Positions 26,101 to 36,037 of a DNA stretch of 64,000 nt are shown here, one piece after another. A program made the position numbers and the translations under genes. Position 1 is the first letter of the stretch, and every line of letters begins with the position of its first letter. The notes under the pieces were generated by a model. That model was not told the DNA's origin. It did not search any database and was given only the letters and a program-made list of their open reading frames with translations. The stretch is taken from positions 1,180,392 through 1,244,391 of the forward strand of contig NZ_HG326652.1 of NCBI RefSeq assembly GCF_000308295.2. Direction: 5' to 3'. The stretch comes from Afipia birgiae 34632. Lineage in GTDB: Bacteria; Pseudomonadota; Alphaproteobacteria; Rhizobiales; Xanthobacteraceae.

Positions 26101-28422
26101 GCCGTCGGGCGCTGCAAACACAACATCGAAGTTTGCGGGATCGCCCTCGGCGACGTTCTTGTCGGCGAACAGCGGCTTCACGCCGATCATCGCATCGTTC
26201 GGCGCGACCGGAATCGTCAGCTTGCGCTCGACCGCGCGGCCGCCGGTTTCCACCATGCGGACGAAGATCTGCGCTTCCTGCGGGTGGGTCGAGGATGGGG
26301 GCTTCGGCAGGCTGACCTTGAAGGTCGCCTTGCCGTTGGCGTCGGCTTCCGGGAGGTTTTCCAGCGGCGTGCGCTCGTTGCTGGAGGTTTCCTCGTCGGC
26401 GACGCCGAACTTGTAGCCGGCAAAGCCCGGACGATCCGAAGCCGGGGCGACCAGCATGTCGCCTTCGAGCGCCAGACCTGACGCGGGTGCGCCGTAGAGG
26501 AAGCGGCCATCCACTTCAAGTTCTGCAGGAAGTTCAGCCTTGATCTGCTTTGCCTTGGAAATTAACGAGAATTCGATCCGATCAGCGACGTAATCCTCGA
26601 CCATGAAGGTGGTTTCGCCGACCGATGGCGCTTTCGGATCGGTGAAGGCACGGACCCGCCAGGTGCCGGTCGGCACTGCCGAATTCAGCGGCAGGGTCAG
26701 GCTGCGGCCGCCCGCGCCCTGATCCGGCACAACAGATCGGCGGAATTCCACGCCATCGGGGCGCTCGACCACCAGCGTCAGCGGTGTACCCGTCACGCCG
26801 TTGCCCTTGCCATCGCGCAGCAGCGCCGTGAGATAGACCGTCTCGCCGGAGCGGTAGACGCCGCGCTCTGCATAGACGAAGGCGTCCGGGCCTGCCGGCA
26901 CCGTGCGCCCAGAGACGCCGCGATCGGACAGATCGAACGCATTGGATTTGAGACTGAGGAAAGCGTAGTCGCCCTTGTCGCCGGAGACCGACAGCAGCGC
27001 GGGCGACAAACCGTCCTCGCCCCGCGCCAGCCCTGCCTCGAACAGCACATGGCCCGCACTGTCAGTCTTGCGGGTGGCCAGCACTTCGTTGCTGCGCGAC
27101 ACCAGCCGGACTTCCGCACCGGGCGTCGGCTCGGTGGACGCCAGCGAGTTGACGAACACATGGACGCCGTCATTGCCGGAATATGCCGTGAGGCCCATGT
27201 CGGAGACGATGAACCACTGGGTCGCAAGCTGACCTGAATCGTCGTCGCCGGACGAGCCCGGCCCCTTCGCCGCAGCCGTCATCACATAGACGCCGGGCTG
27301 CATTTCACCCACAGCCTGATCGACCGGGAATGCGGTGACGACATCGGCGTTCAGGGTCTGCGCGGTGGCGACCTCGCCGGTCCAGACCTTGACGCCCTTC
27401 TCGTTGCCGAGGTCAGACAGCTCATAGCGCGACAGGCTGCGCTGGAAGTCGCTGCCGAGCACCGCGTTGATCAGGTTGCGGTCGCCGATGCGGAAAATGT
27501 TCACCGACACCGACGGCGTGTTGACGCTGACCAGCGGGATGCCGCGCTGGCCGGTGCGCGGCAGCACATAGGCACGGCCCGTGAAGCGCACGAACGGCTT
27601 GCGGTCACGGACATAGATGTTGAACTCGGCAGACTTCGGCAGCGTCTCCTTCACGGTCGACGGCAGGCCGGCCCGCAGGTTGATGGTGTAGCGCTCGCCG
27701 TGCTTGAGGCCCTCGACGCAAAGCTGTTTCTCTTCTGATGTCAGCGCCGGGCTGTCGGTGCCCGCAAGCGCCACGAACGGGTTGAAGTCCACCCGCTTGG
27801 CGAGGTCTTCCGAGAACTGAAAGCAGGCGCGCGGCGACGCCGAATCCGAATCCACGCTGTAATCCAGCAGCCGGAAGCCCTTTTCATCACGCAGTTTTTC
27901 GTACTGGCCGCGGACGTCCGCAACCTCCTTCTGATCGAGCGACAGGCGCAGCGCATCGAGCGCCGGACGCCAGAGTTTGCGCTCGGCCAGTGCGCTGCCC
28001 AGCACCGCCAGTGCGTCTGCTTCCTCGCCCGCGTTCGCGGCGCGTTGATAGGCAATGTAGGCCGCCGTGGATGCGCGCTCATGGAAGAAGGTCCGCTCCC
28101 GGTTGTCCGAGGGGCGGATCTGGAAGACGGTCTTCGCCAGCCGCAGCCAGTTGCCGCTGTCCTCCGGGGCGACGGCGGCCGTCTGTCCCAGCAGAACCAG
28201 CGCGCCGCGCAGGTCGCTGCGCTTGAAGGCGGCGTCGGTATCGGATTTCAGCGTCGCCGCCGTTTTGTTGATGATCCCGGCCTCGGTCTTGATCTGGGCC
28301 TCGAGCCGGATGGCCGAGTCAGCCAGATCGTCCCGCTTGAACGCCTTGTCGGCGGCGTGCACTGAGCTGAGGCCAAGCGCCAGCGCGGCGCAAACCGAAA
28401 TGGCGCGAACCAGACCAATCAT
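23200..28422 (-). CDS. Bacterial alpha-2-macroglobulin (YfhM-like protease inhibitor)
   Basis: A large periplasmic protein thought to trap invading proteases and to act with PbpC in envelope repair. About 1740 residues. The ATG at 28422 has a GGGAG ribosome-binding site and opens a Sec signal peptide (MIGLVRAISVCAALALGLSS, cleaved after VHA). There is no lipobox, unlike E. coli ECAM, so the protein should be soluble. The middle holds MG2 and bait-region-like segments (PAGPDAFVYAERGVYRSGET; GTARIMAVGWTATKVG in the A2M domain). The thioester motif is CSEQ at about residues 1290-1293, in YPFGCSEQITSRAMPLLY, followed by the thioester-domain helices (WSAGGDDAWLDAYVTDFL). Confidence 0.95.
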   Translation of the reverse strand: MIGLVRAISVCAALALGLSSVHAADKAFKRDDLADSAIRLEAQIKTEAGIINKTAATLKSDTDAAFKRSDLRGALVLLGQTAAVAPEDSGNWLRLAKTVFQIRPSDNRERTFFHERASTAAYIAYQRAANAGEEADALAVLGSALAERKLWRPALDALRLSLDQKEVADVRGQYEKLRDEKGFRLLDYSVDSDSASPRACFQFSEDLAKRVDFNPFVALAGTDSPALTSEEKQLCVEGLKHGERYTINLRAGLPSTVKETLPKSAEFNIYVRDRKPFVRFTGRAYVLPRTGQRGIPLVSVNTPSVSVNIFRIGDRNLINAVLGSDFQRSLSRYELSDLGNEKGVKVWTGEVATAQTLNADVVTAFPVDQAVGEMQPGVYVMTAAAKGPGSSGDDDSGQLATQWFIVSDMGLTAYSGNDGVHVFVNSLASTEPTPGAEVRLVSRSNEVLATRKTDSAGHVLFEAGLARGEDGLSPALLSVSGDKGDYAFLSLKSNAFDLSDRGVSGRTVPAGPDAFVYAERGVYRSGETVYLTALLRDGKGNGVTGTPLTLVVERPDGVEFRRSVVPDQGAGGRSLTLPLNSAVPTGTWRVRAFTDPKAPSVGETTFMVEDYVADRIEFSLISKAKQIKAELPAELEVDGRFLYGAPASGLALEGDMLVAPASDRPGFAGYKFGVADEETSSNERTPLENLPEADANGKATFKVSLPKPPSSTHPQEAQIFVRMVETGGRAVERKLTIPVAPNDAMIGVKPLFADKNVAEGDPANFDVVFAAPDGKSLARSGLRYELLKLESRYQWYRQGSSWDYEPVKSTKRVADGDVTIAADKPARITVAPQPGRYRLDVKSTEQDGPLTSVQFDVGWYSDGSADTPDLLETSIDKPEYKSGDTMVVSVNARTAGKLTINVLGDRLLTTQSTDIKEGQNKINIAVGKDWGTGAYVVATLRRPLDAAAQRMPGRAIGLKWFGIDKADRTLKVSLTPPALVRPGTALKLPVKIEGLSRGEDAKIVVAAVDVGILNLTNYKPPAPDDYYLGQRRMTSEIRDLYGQLIDGMQGTRGQIRTGGDGAAAELQGSPPTQKPLALYSGIVTVGANGTAEVSFDIPEFAGTARIMAVGWTATKVGRANTDVTVRDPVVLTATLPRFLLSGDRGTMNLDLDNVEGAAGDYVISVKTSGPVKLTGNPATTMRLAAKQRSTVALAIDAAGGAGQAALDVDIKGPNGLTLARHYALDVKAATQILARRSVRTLAKGESLTLTSDMFSDLVQGTGGVQLSVGLSTALDAATILKALDRYPFGCSEQITSRAMPLLYVNDLAAENHLAMDMAVDQRIKDAIDRLLARQGSNGSFGLWSAGGDDAWLDAYVTDFLTRAREKGFAVPDILFRTALDRIRNSVVNADEPEKDGGRDLAYGLYVLAKNGTAPIGDLRYLADTKLNNIATPIAKAQLAAALALVGDRARAERVYAAAVNSLAPKPALEFGRMDYGSSLRDAAALVSLASEGSAPKATLSLAVERVEAARGLTPYTSTQENAWLVLASRALAKEANSLAVTVNGEVAKNAVYRNYRSADVAAKPITITNSGETPVQAVVSVTGAPVTPEPAASNGFKIERNFFTLDGKAADPSKAKQNDRFAVVLKVTEAKPEFGRIMVVDYLPAGLEIDNPKLVSSGDSGTLDWIEDGEEPENTEFRDDRFSAAIEREAKDDAVFTVAYIVRAVSPGKYVLPQAYVEDMYNPSRYGRTGTGTVEVRSAK

Positions 28423-28730
28423 GATGAAAACTCCCTGCCGGCGAGCGTGGGCCGCCTTGAATATAGACAATGCGCGAATCGTGACGGACTCATGGTCGTA
28501 CCGATACCGGGTCGAAAGATTCTGCGCGACAGCCGCGCACGGACGGGCGCGCGACGGCGCACCAAGTTATTGACCTGGCAAAGACAAGACTTTAGGTCGG
28601 GAGACCCGAAAGGCAATGCAGGCCCTTGGGTACACCCCGCCGGTTTGTCGGGCGGAAGCGGGAAAAGGTTCGGAAATTTCACCGTCGGGTGGCGGTTTTT
28701 TCACGATCGCGGTGGTATGAAGACCGCAAC
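28423..28730. other. Intergenic region upstream of the alpha-2-macroglobulin operon and tRNA-Arg
   Basis: About 300 bases without a supportable gene. It should contain the minus-strand promoter of the envelope operon and the plus-strand promoter of tRNA-Arg. No operator or repeat was recognised. Confidence 0.55.
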
Positions 28731-28807
28731 GGTCCCATAGCTCAACTGGATAGAGTAACGGATTTCTACTCCGTGGGTTGCAGGTTCGAATCCTGCTGGG
28801 ATCGCCA
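28731..28807 (+). tRNA. tRNA-Arg (anticodon TCT)
   Basis: A full cloverleaf: acceptor GGTCCCA pairs with TGGGATC (one G-T pair); the anticodon stem is ACGGA/TCCGT with loop TTTCTAC, giving anticodon TCT (reads AGA); the T arm is GCAGG-TTCGAAT-CCTGC. CCA is encoded. No integrase gene or flanking direct repeat suggests use as an attachment site. Confidence 0.96.
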
Positions 28808-28861
28808 ATCTCCCCGAACAGCTTCAGCCCTCTGGAGGGTGCTCAAGCAGGTCGCGACAGC

Positions 28862-29080
28862 CTACATTCCGCCACCGATTTCATTGCTGGCTTTGGGGTT
28901 GTTTGTCGCCTGGTTCGCGCCGCTTAGTCCGCCGCCGGCATAGGGGTTGCCGCTGGTTGGCGGACGCGACACCTCGGTGGCTGCAGGTTGTGTCGCGGCA
29001 TGGCGCTTTTTCTGCTTCGCACTGGCCGCGGACACCGTCAACGCGAGTGTGCAAATCGTGATGACAATGATCTTTTTCAT
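28862..29080 (-). CDS. Small secreted protein, function unknown
   Basis: 72 residues. The ATG at 29080 has the strong site AAGGAAGAAA. A Sec signal peptide (MKKIIVITICTLALTVSAAS, cut after ASA) is followed by a basic KQKKRH patch and a Pro/Gly/Asn-rich, probably disordered tail (GNPYAGGGLSGANQATNNP). No family recognised. Confidence 0.75.
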   Translation of the reverse strand: MKKIIVITICTLALTVSAASAKQKKRHAATQPAATEVSRPPTSGNPYAGGGLSGANQATNNPKASNEIGGGM

Positions 29081-29250
29081 CGTTTCTTCCTTCCGTTGGA
29101 GTTTGGCACCCTGGAACCCTCTTCCGCCAGCCCCGGGATTCAACGCCATGCGATCCATTTTGTGTCAGCAACGCCGGGCCCCCCCTGACAGGAGCCGGAA
29201 ATCTGCTACAAGCTGCCCGACACACCATCGAACAGAAAGACATCGACCGT

Positions 29251-29592
29251 ATGGGTTTTAAGGAACCGAGTTTTGCGGACCGGCAGGCCGCCGCGCAGAA
29301 CGCCAGGAAGAACATCGTCGAAAAATTCAAAGCCAAGCCGGGGCCTGACGATCCCGCCGTGTTGAAAAAGGCTGCCGAGCGGCAGGCGCAAGCCGCCGCG
29401 CGCGCCGAGGCGCAGAAGCAGCGCGAGGCCGCCCGGGTTGAAAAGCTAGCCCGCGAGGCCGAACTCGCAGCCCAGGCAGCCGCGGAAGCCCGCCGCCTGC
29501 AGGCCGAAAAAGAGGCTGCGGAAGCCGAGCTGAAGGCTCAGCAGAAGGCAGCTCGGGACGCGCGCTATGCCGCGCGCAAGGCGAAGAAATAA
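29251..29592 (+). CDS. DUF6481-like Ala/Lys-rich coiled-coil protein
   Basis: 113 residues starting MGFKEPSFADRQAAAQNARK. The N-terminal segment resembles the alphaproteobacterial DUF6481 family (recalled). From about residue 40 the protein is almost entirely Ala, Glu, Lys, Arg and Gln with heptad-like spacing, consistent with one long helix or coiled coil; it ends in a basic tail, ARYAARKAKK. Function unknown. A strong terminator hairpin follows at 29655-29692. Confidence 0.8.
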   Translation: MGFKEPSFADRQAAAQNARKNIVEKFKAKPGPDDPAVLKKAAERQAQAAARAEAQKQREAARVEKLAREAELAAQAAAEARRLQAEKEAAEAELKAQQKAARDARYAARKAKK

Positions 29593-29654
29593 CGCGGCCG
29601 ACACGTCCCGCGACGAAACAGGCCCGCCCGGCGCGAGCGAGCCTGCAGAAAAGC

Positions 29655-29692
29655 AAAAGACGAGATGAAGTTACTTCTTCATCTCGTCTTTT
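29655..29692 (+). terminator. Rho-independent terminator overlapping a convergent gene's 3' end
   Basis: A perfect 16-bp stem, AAAAGACGAGATGAAG with CTTCATCTCGTCTTTT, around a TTACTT loop, then more T's on the plus strand. It would end transcription of the DUF6481-like gene. The loop begins with the stop codon of the convergent MXKDX gene (29671-29673), and the right arm encodes its last residues, so the hairpin is partly coding. Confidence 0.88.
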
Positions 29693-29895
29693 TTCATGCC
29701 GTCCTTCGACATGGTGTCTTTCTTCATACCATCCTTCGACATCGTATCTTTCTTCATGCCATCCTTGGACATGGTGTCTTCCTTCTTCATGCTGTCCTTG
29801 GACATCTTGTCCTGAGCGACCGCTGCCGGCGCGAACGCCAGGCCGAGTGACAGAATTGCCGCAGCGCCGAGCGCGAAACGTGTCGTGCGTGCCAT
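29671..29895 (-). CDS. Pentapeptide MXKDX repeat protein, exported
   Basis: 74 residues from the ATG at 29895 (AGAGG about 8 bases upstream); a second ATG at 29904 is possible. A Sec signal peptide ends in PAAVAQ, then the mature part is made of repeats DKMSKDSMKKEDTMSKDGMKK with MSKD/MKKD units, matching the MXKDX repeat family. At DNA level this is an imperfect tandem repeat of about 30 bases at roughly 29690-29810. Function unknown; the Met/Lys/Asp composition suggests a cation- or metal-binding disordered protein, but that is a guess. Confidence 0.88.
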   Translation of the reverse strand: MARTTRFALGAAAILSLGLAFAPAAVAQDKMSKDSMKKEDTMSKDGMKKDTMSKDGMKKDTMSKDGMKKDEMKK

Positions 29896-30071
29896 GAGAG
29901 TCATCCTCTGAAATCGGTTTTATGATGCGGCGAATGCCGCTTCTGGATGTTCGGGATGAACTGGCGTTCGTTACGTCAGGCTGACTGATTATTTTCGAAC
30001 ACGCGCACCACTGCGATACGACGCAACTTTGGCTGCTCGCATCCCAGACTGATGATCACGAAAACGAGAGC

Positions 30072-30974
30072 CTAAGCGCGGGCCTTGGCATTGAGCGCCG
30101 ACGCCACCCGGCTCACCGGCGATTTGCCGAGAAGCCCGGCGATGCCGTTGGTGGCGGCAACGAGCTGCTTCATGTCTACGCCGGTCGCAATGCCCATGCC
30201 TTCGAGCATGTAGACGACATCCTCGGTCGCGACATTGCCGGTTGCGCCGGGCGCGTAAGGACAGCCGCCGAGACCGCCCGCAGCGGAATCGATCACGCGC
30301 GTGCCCTCTTCCAAGCCAGCGTACAGATTGGCCAACGCCTGACCATAAGTGTCGTGGAAGTGCATGCCGAGATTCTTCATCGGGACTTCCGTGGCGACCG
30401 CGCGCAGCAATTGCCGTGCTTTCGACGGCGTGCCGACGCCGATTGTATCCCCCAGCGAAACTTCGTAGCAGCCGAGATCCCATAGCTTCTTCGTCACGTC
30501 CACGACAGCGGATGGCTTTACCTCGCCGTCATAAGGGCAACCGAGCACGCAAGACACATAGCCGCGAACCTTGATGCCGTCGGCCTTGGCGCGCTCCAGC
30601 ACCGGTACGAAACGCGCGATCGATTCCGCGACCGTGCAGTTGATATTGGCCTTCGAGAAGCCTTCCGATGCGGAAGCGAACACCGCGATCACCTTCGCGC
30701 CGGCTGCTTTCGCCGCGTCATAGCCCTTCTCATTCGGCACTAGCACGTGAAATTCGTAGCCGGGATGATGATCGACCGCGCGCAGCACCTGGTCCGAGTT
30801 GGCCATCTGCGGAATAGCCTTGGGCGAGACAAAGCTGCCGACCTCGATGGTGTGCAGGCCTGCCTTGATCAGATCCTCGATGAATGCAATGCGCGCCTCG
30901 GCGGTCACGGGCGTCTTTTCGTTCTGCAGCCCGTCGCGGGGGCCGACTTCGACAATACGGACCTGATCGCTCAT
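30072..30974 (-). CDS. liuE: Hydroxymethylglutaryl-CoA lyase
   Basis: Splits HMG-CoA into acetoacetate and acetyl-CoA, the last step of leucine breakdown. The 300-residue HMGL/TIM-barrel protein opens with the substrate/metal motif VEVGPRDGLQNEKTPV. It contains VSCVLGCPYDGEV and the family signature SAAGGLGGCPYAPGATGNVA with the catalytic cysteine. It is the last gene of the liu cluster, 19 bases after the biotin carboxylase gene. Also known as mvaB. Confidence 0.95.
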   Translation of the reverse strand: MSDQVRIVEVGPRDGLQNEKTPVTAEARIAFIEDLIKAGLHTIEVGSFVSPKAIPQMANSDQVLRAVDHHPGYEFHVLVPNEKGYDAAKAAGAKVIAVFASASEGFSKANINCTVAESIARFVPVLERAKADGIKVRGYVSCVLGCPYDGEVKPSAVVDVTKKLWDLGCYEVSLGDTIGVGTPSKARQLLRAVATEVPMKNLGMHFHDTYGQALANLYAGLEEGTRVIDSAAGGLGGCPYAPGATGNVATEDVVYMLEGMGIATGVDMKQLVAATNGIAGLLGKSPVSRVASALNAKARA

Positions 30975-30993
30975 GAAACCTATGCCTTCAAAT

Positions 30994-33021
30994 CTAAGCT
31001 TTGGGCTCGATCTCGGCGAGCTCGACGCCTTCCTGCACGATGTCGCCGACCTTGCACTTGAGCTGCTTCACGATCCCCGCGAACGGCGCACGGAGCGTCT
31101 GCTCCATCTTCATCACTTCCAGCGTCAGGATCGCAGCGCCCTTCTCGACCGATACGCCCTCCTCGACAAGGATAGCAACCACAGTGCCGGGCAACGGCGC
31201 GACGACGCGATCGGCGCCTGCCTGCTCCTCATCCTCGGTGCCGAACGGATCGACCCAGTGGACTTCAAACCGGCCATTGCGGGTGCGGACATAAACCTCA
31301 TGGCCGTCGAGCAGGCCGGTGATGTGATGTTTCACGCCGTCGAGTACAAGATCGATCCCGCCGCGCGGTGACGTCGAACTTGCAAAGGCAAGAATTCGTC
31401 CATCGATCGCGAGCGTCGAAGGGCCCTGCCCGTATCGCAGCGATACCTTGCGTTCGGTGCCGTCCGCTTGCCGAAACAGGAACCGCCGATGACGCGCGCC
31501 GACAGCGGCCCATCCCGACGATGCACGCCATGGCGACTTCACGTCCGCGCCTGCTGCGACTTCCTCGCTCCGAAGGATCGAGGCCACGGCTGCGGCGAGC
31601 TCGAGTTCGGTCAGCTCGGCTTCAGCGGGCGTGAGCTTCGCAAGCTCGCGCTCGATAAAGCTGGTGTCGATGGTGTTGGCGCGGACATCAGGATGCGTAA
31701 TGAGCGCCGACAGGAACGGAATGTTGGTGACAATGCCGCGAACGTCGGTCTCCTGCAGGCCGCGATTGAGCCGTGAGATCGCAAGGTCGCGCGTCGGCGC
31801 CCAGGCGATCACCTTGGCCAGCATCGCGTCGTAGTTGGGCGAAACCGTTTTGCCTTCGCCGTAGCCCGCATCGATGCGCAGGCCGTCTACTTCGTCCGGC
31901 GTGTGCCAGGTGCGGATGCGGCCGACCGACGGCATGAAGTTCTTGTTCGGATTCTCGGCGTAGACGCGCGCCTCGATGGCGTGGCCGTTGAGCTTGACCT
32001 GGTCCTGCGTCAGCGGCAGCTTTTCGCCGAACGCCACGCGCAACTGCAGTTCAACCAGATCGACACCGGTAATCAGCTCGGTCACCGGATGTTCGACCTG
32101 AAGGCGCGTGTTCATTTCGATGAAAAACACCTCGCGTCCGTCAGAGACGAACTCGATGGTGCCCGCGCCAACGTAATTCACCGCGCCGGCGGCCTTGCGC
32201 GCGGCTTGGCATACAGCTTCGCGCTGAGCAGGATTCAGCGTCGGCGACGGGGCTTCCTCGATGACCTTCTGGTGGCGGCGCTGAAGCGTACATTCGCGCT
32301 CGAACAGCGATAGCAGGTTGCCGTGGCTGTCGCCGATGATCTGCACTTCAATGTGGCGCGGATTCAGGACAAATTTCTCGATCAGCATCCGGTCGTCGCC
32401 GAAGGCGGCCAATGCTTCGCGCTTGGCGCTGACGATCGCTGCCGTCAGTTCATCCGCGCTGCGGACGATGCGCATACCGCGGCCGCCGCCGCCCGCGGAA
32501 GCCTTGGCGAGAACCGGATAACCAATCTTGTTGGCCGCGTCGGCGAGCGTCTTCTCGTCCTGCGCCTCGCCGTGATAGCCGGGCACCAAAGGCACGCCCG
32601 CCTTTTCCATCAGCGCCTTGGAGCCGGACTTGGAGCCCATCGCTTCCATCATTTCGGCGGTCGGGCCGACGAACACGATGCCCTCGGCGGCACAGCGACG
32701 TGCGAAGTCCGCGTTCTCCGAGAGGAAGCCGTAACCGGGGTGAACAGCCTCGGCGCCCGTCTTCTTCGCGGCCTCAATGATGCGGTCGACATTGAGGTAG
32801 CTGTCGCGCGCCCGCGCCGGGCCGAGCAGCACGGCGTCGTCGGCCATGGCAACGTGAAGTGCATCGGCATCGGCTTCGGAATAGACCGCAACCGTTCGCA
32901 GGCCCATGGCGCGCGCCGTCTTGATCACACGGCAGGCAATTTCGCCGCGGTTGGCGATCAGCAATGTGTTGAAGCGGCGGTACAGCGCGGCGGGGGTTTT
33001 GGCGTTCACTTGCGACTCCAT
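30994..33021 (-). CDS. liuD: 3-Methylcrotonyl-CoA carboxylase, biotinylated alpha subunit
   Basis: Carries biotin carboxylase and biotin carrier activity, feeding LiuB. The N-terminal ATP-grasp biotin carboxylase (LLIANRGEIACRVIKTARAM; HPGYGFLSENADFA; ASAGGGGRGMR; FIEMNTRLQVEHPVTELITG) occupies about residues 15-460. After a linker and BT domain, the C-terminal biotinyl domain has EVMKMEQTLRAPFAG with the biotin lysine. The ATG at 33021 is preferred; a GTG at 33039 would overlap the enoyl-CoA hydratase stop. The liu context favours methylcrotonyl-CoA over propionyl-CoA. Confidence 0.94.
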   Translation of the reverse strand: MESQVNAKTPAALYRRFNTLLIANRGEIACRVIKTARAMGLRTVAVYSEADADALHVAMADDAVLLGPARARDSYLNVDRIIEAAKKTGAEAVHPGYGFLSENADFARRCAAEGIVFVGPTAEMMEAMGSKSGSKALMEKAGVPLVPGYHGEAQDEKTLADAANKIGYPVLAKASAGGGGRGMRIVRSADELTAAIVSAKREALAAFGDDRMLIEKFVLNPRHIEVQIIGDSHGNLLSLFERECTLQRRHQKVIEEAPSPTLNPAQREAVCQAARKAAGAVNYVGAGTIEFVSDGREVFFIEMNTRLQVEHPVTELITGVDLVELQLRVAFGEKLPLTQDQVKLNGHAIEARVYAENPNKNFMPSVGRIRTWHTPDEVDGLRIDAGYGEGKTVSPNYDAMLAKVIAWAPTRDLAISRLNRGLQETDVRGIVTNIPFLSALITHPDVRANTIDTSFIERELAKLTPAEAELTELELAAAVASILRSEEVAAGADVKSPWRASSGWAAVGARHRRFLFRQADGTERKVSLRYGQGPSTLAIDGRILAFASSTSPRGGIDLVLDGVKHHITGLLDGHEVYVRTRNGRFEVHWVDPFGTEDEEQAGADRVVAPLPGTVVAILVEEGVSVEKGAAILTLEVMKMEQTLRAPFAGIVKQLKCKVGDIVQEGVELAEIEPKA

Positions 33022-33029
33022 GACCGGCT

Positions 33030-33809
33030 TTAGCTCCACGACGCCTTGCGCTTTTCAAGAAATGCCGAAAGGCCCTCGCGGGCCTCAGGTTTGGCGCGCA
33101 CATCGGCAATCAGTTGCGCGGTTTCAGTCATCAGAGCTTCATTGATCGGACGTCCGGCAATGTCGCCTGCAAGTTTCTTCGCGATGGCGCGTGCGCCGGG
33201 CGCTGCGGATTTTAGCTGCTTGAGCAGCTTGCCGATCCGTTCGTCGAGCGCTTCCGGCGCGACCACCTCATGCAGCAGACCGATCCGCATCGCCTCGTTG
33301 GCGTCGAACACTTCGGCGGTCTGGAAATAGCGTCGCGCTGTCCGTTCGCCGATGGCCCGCAGCACATAGGGACTGATCATGCCCGGCACGATGCCAAGAC
33401 GAACTTCGGACAGGCAGAACGTTGCATTGGATGTGCCGATGGCAATGTCGCAGGCAGAGACAACACCAACGCCGCCGCCGTAGATCGGACCGTGCACGCG
33501 GCCGATGGTCGTCTGGGGCATGCGATCGAGCGCGGACAGCATCCGTACCAGCGGCATCGCGTCCTTAATATTTTCCTCACGCGTATAGGTGCCCGCTTCA
33601 CGCATCGCGCTGATGTCGGCCCCCGCGCAAAGACTCTTGCCCTCGCCCGCGAGTACCAGCGTTGCAATGGAGCGATCGGCGGCAATACTCTCGAACGCGG
33701 CGCGCAGTTCCTCGATCAGTGCCTTGTTCAGGGCGTTGTTCAGTTCGGGGCGGTTCAGCGTGACGCGCGCCACGTCCTGATCGCGTTCGATGCGGACAAG
33801 ATCGGTCAT
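33030..33809 (-). CDS. liuC: Enoyl-CoA hydratase (methylglutaconyl-CoA hydratase)
   Basis: A crotonase-fold enzyme, about 259 residues. The oxyanion-hole segments are AGEGKSLCAGADISAM and GPIYGGGVGVVSACDIAI, and the LGIVPGMISPYVLRAIG block carries the catalytic region. Its position between LiuB and LiuD supports hydration of 3-methylglutaconyl-CoA to HMG-CoA. The start at 33809 has GGGACA upstream; an alternative ATG at 33824 overlaps the liuB stop as TGATG. Confidence 0.92.
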   Translation of the reverse strand: MTDLVRIERDQDVARVTLNRPELNNALNKALIEELRAAFESIAADRSIATLVLAGEGKSLCAGADISAMREAGTYTREENIKDAMPLVRMLSALDRMPQTTIGRVHGPIYGGGVGVVSACDIAIGTSNATFCLSEVRLGIVPGMISPYVLRAIGERTARRYFQTAEVFDANEAMRIGLLHEVVAPEALDERIGKLLKQLKSAAPGARAIAKKLAGDIAGRPINEALMTETAQLIADVRAKPEAREGLSAFLEKRKASWS

Positions 33810-33823
33810 CGTTGTGTCCCGCA

Positions 33824-35428
<1,605 letters not shown>

Positions 35429-35731
35429 TGTTTCCCGCCGCGTAACGTTTTGATCTTGCTTGCTTCCGTCCATTCCGGACGGCTTCGACCCGCAAGGTGT
35501 CACTGCTTGGCGGCTGAATGCAACCACAACTTTTGCGACGATATTGAAGGGACTTGCGCCGGATCAGACGCCCTCAATAGGCCAAAGCAATACTTTGAAA
35601 TGTCATGTCCCGGACATTTGTTGGGGCAATTTCACCCGCGCCGGATTCCGGGTTCGGGCAATGCCGGACACACTCCCGCGGTTGCCAGACCGCAGGCCGC
35701 AAACTCCAACACGGTTTGGCAGGCTTCAGGC
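35429..35731. other. Intergenic region upstream of liuBCDE
   Basis: About 300 bases that should carry the liuB promoter. I see no convincing gene, operator or repeat here. Confidence 0.55.
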
Positions 35732-36037
35732 TTAGTGTGTCCAGGGTTCGACGCGGCGGAAGGCGAAATTGTCCGCGTAGGCCTTCGCGCGCGGCTGCAA
35801 TTCCTTCGGCTCAAGCACCTGGTACGGGATGCCTTCCCGCTCGCAATAGGCAACGGCCTCTTCCTTGGTGTCGAAATGGAGGGTCACCTGCTGCTTCATG
35901 TCTGCAGAGCTGGTCCAGCCCATCAGCGGTTCGATCACGCGTGGCTGCTCGGGCTCATAGTCTAGCTGCCATGACTTTGTCTTGGCCCACCCGGACTGCA
36001 TCGCGTTCTTGGCAGGTTTGAATATTCTGGCTGTCAT
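35732..36037 (-). CDS. NDUFS4-like NADH dehydrogenase (complex I) accessory protein
   Basis: 101 residues from MTARIFKPAKNAMQSGWAKT (36037). It matches the ETC complex I subunit conserved region found in mitochondrial NDUFS4 and alphaproteobacterial complex I: the core is WQLDYEPEQPRVIEPLMGWT, then SSADMKQQVTLHFDTKEEAV and the C-terminal YADNFAFRRVEPWTH. The alphaproteobacterial protein lies outside the nuo operon, as here. Role: stabilising the peripheral arm of complex I. Confidence 0.93.
   Translation of the reverse strand: MTARIFKPAKNAMQSGWAKTKSWQLDYEPEQPRVIEPLMGWTSSADMKQQVTLHFDTKEEAVAYCEREGIPYQVLEPKELQPRAKAYADNFAFRRVEPWTH

Noticed and set aside
28731..28807. tRNA-Arg (and tRNA-Pro at 37558) as attachment site of a genomic island
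   Set aside because: No integrase, no flanking partial tRNA repeat, and neighbours are core-type genes.
29690..29810. Regular ~30-base repeats that could suggest a CRISPR array
   Set aside because: There are no unique spacers of constant size; the repeats encode the MXKDX units of a protein and no cas genes are present.
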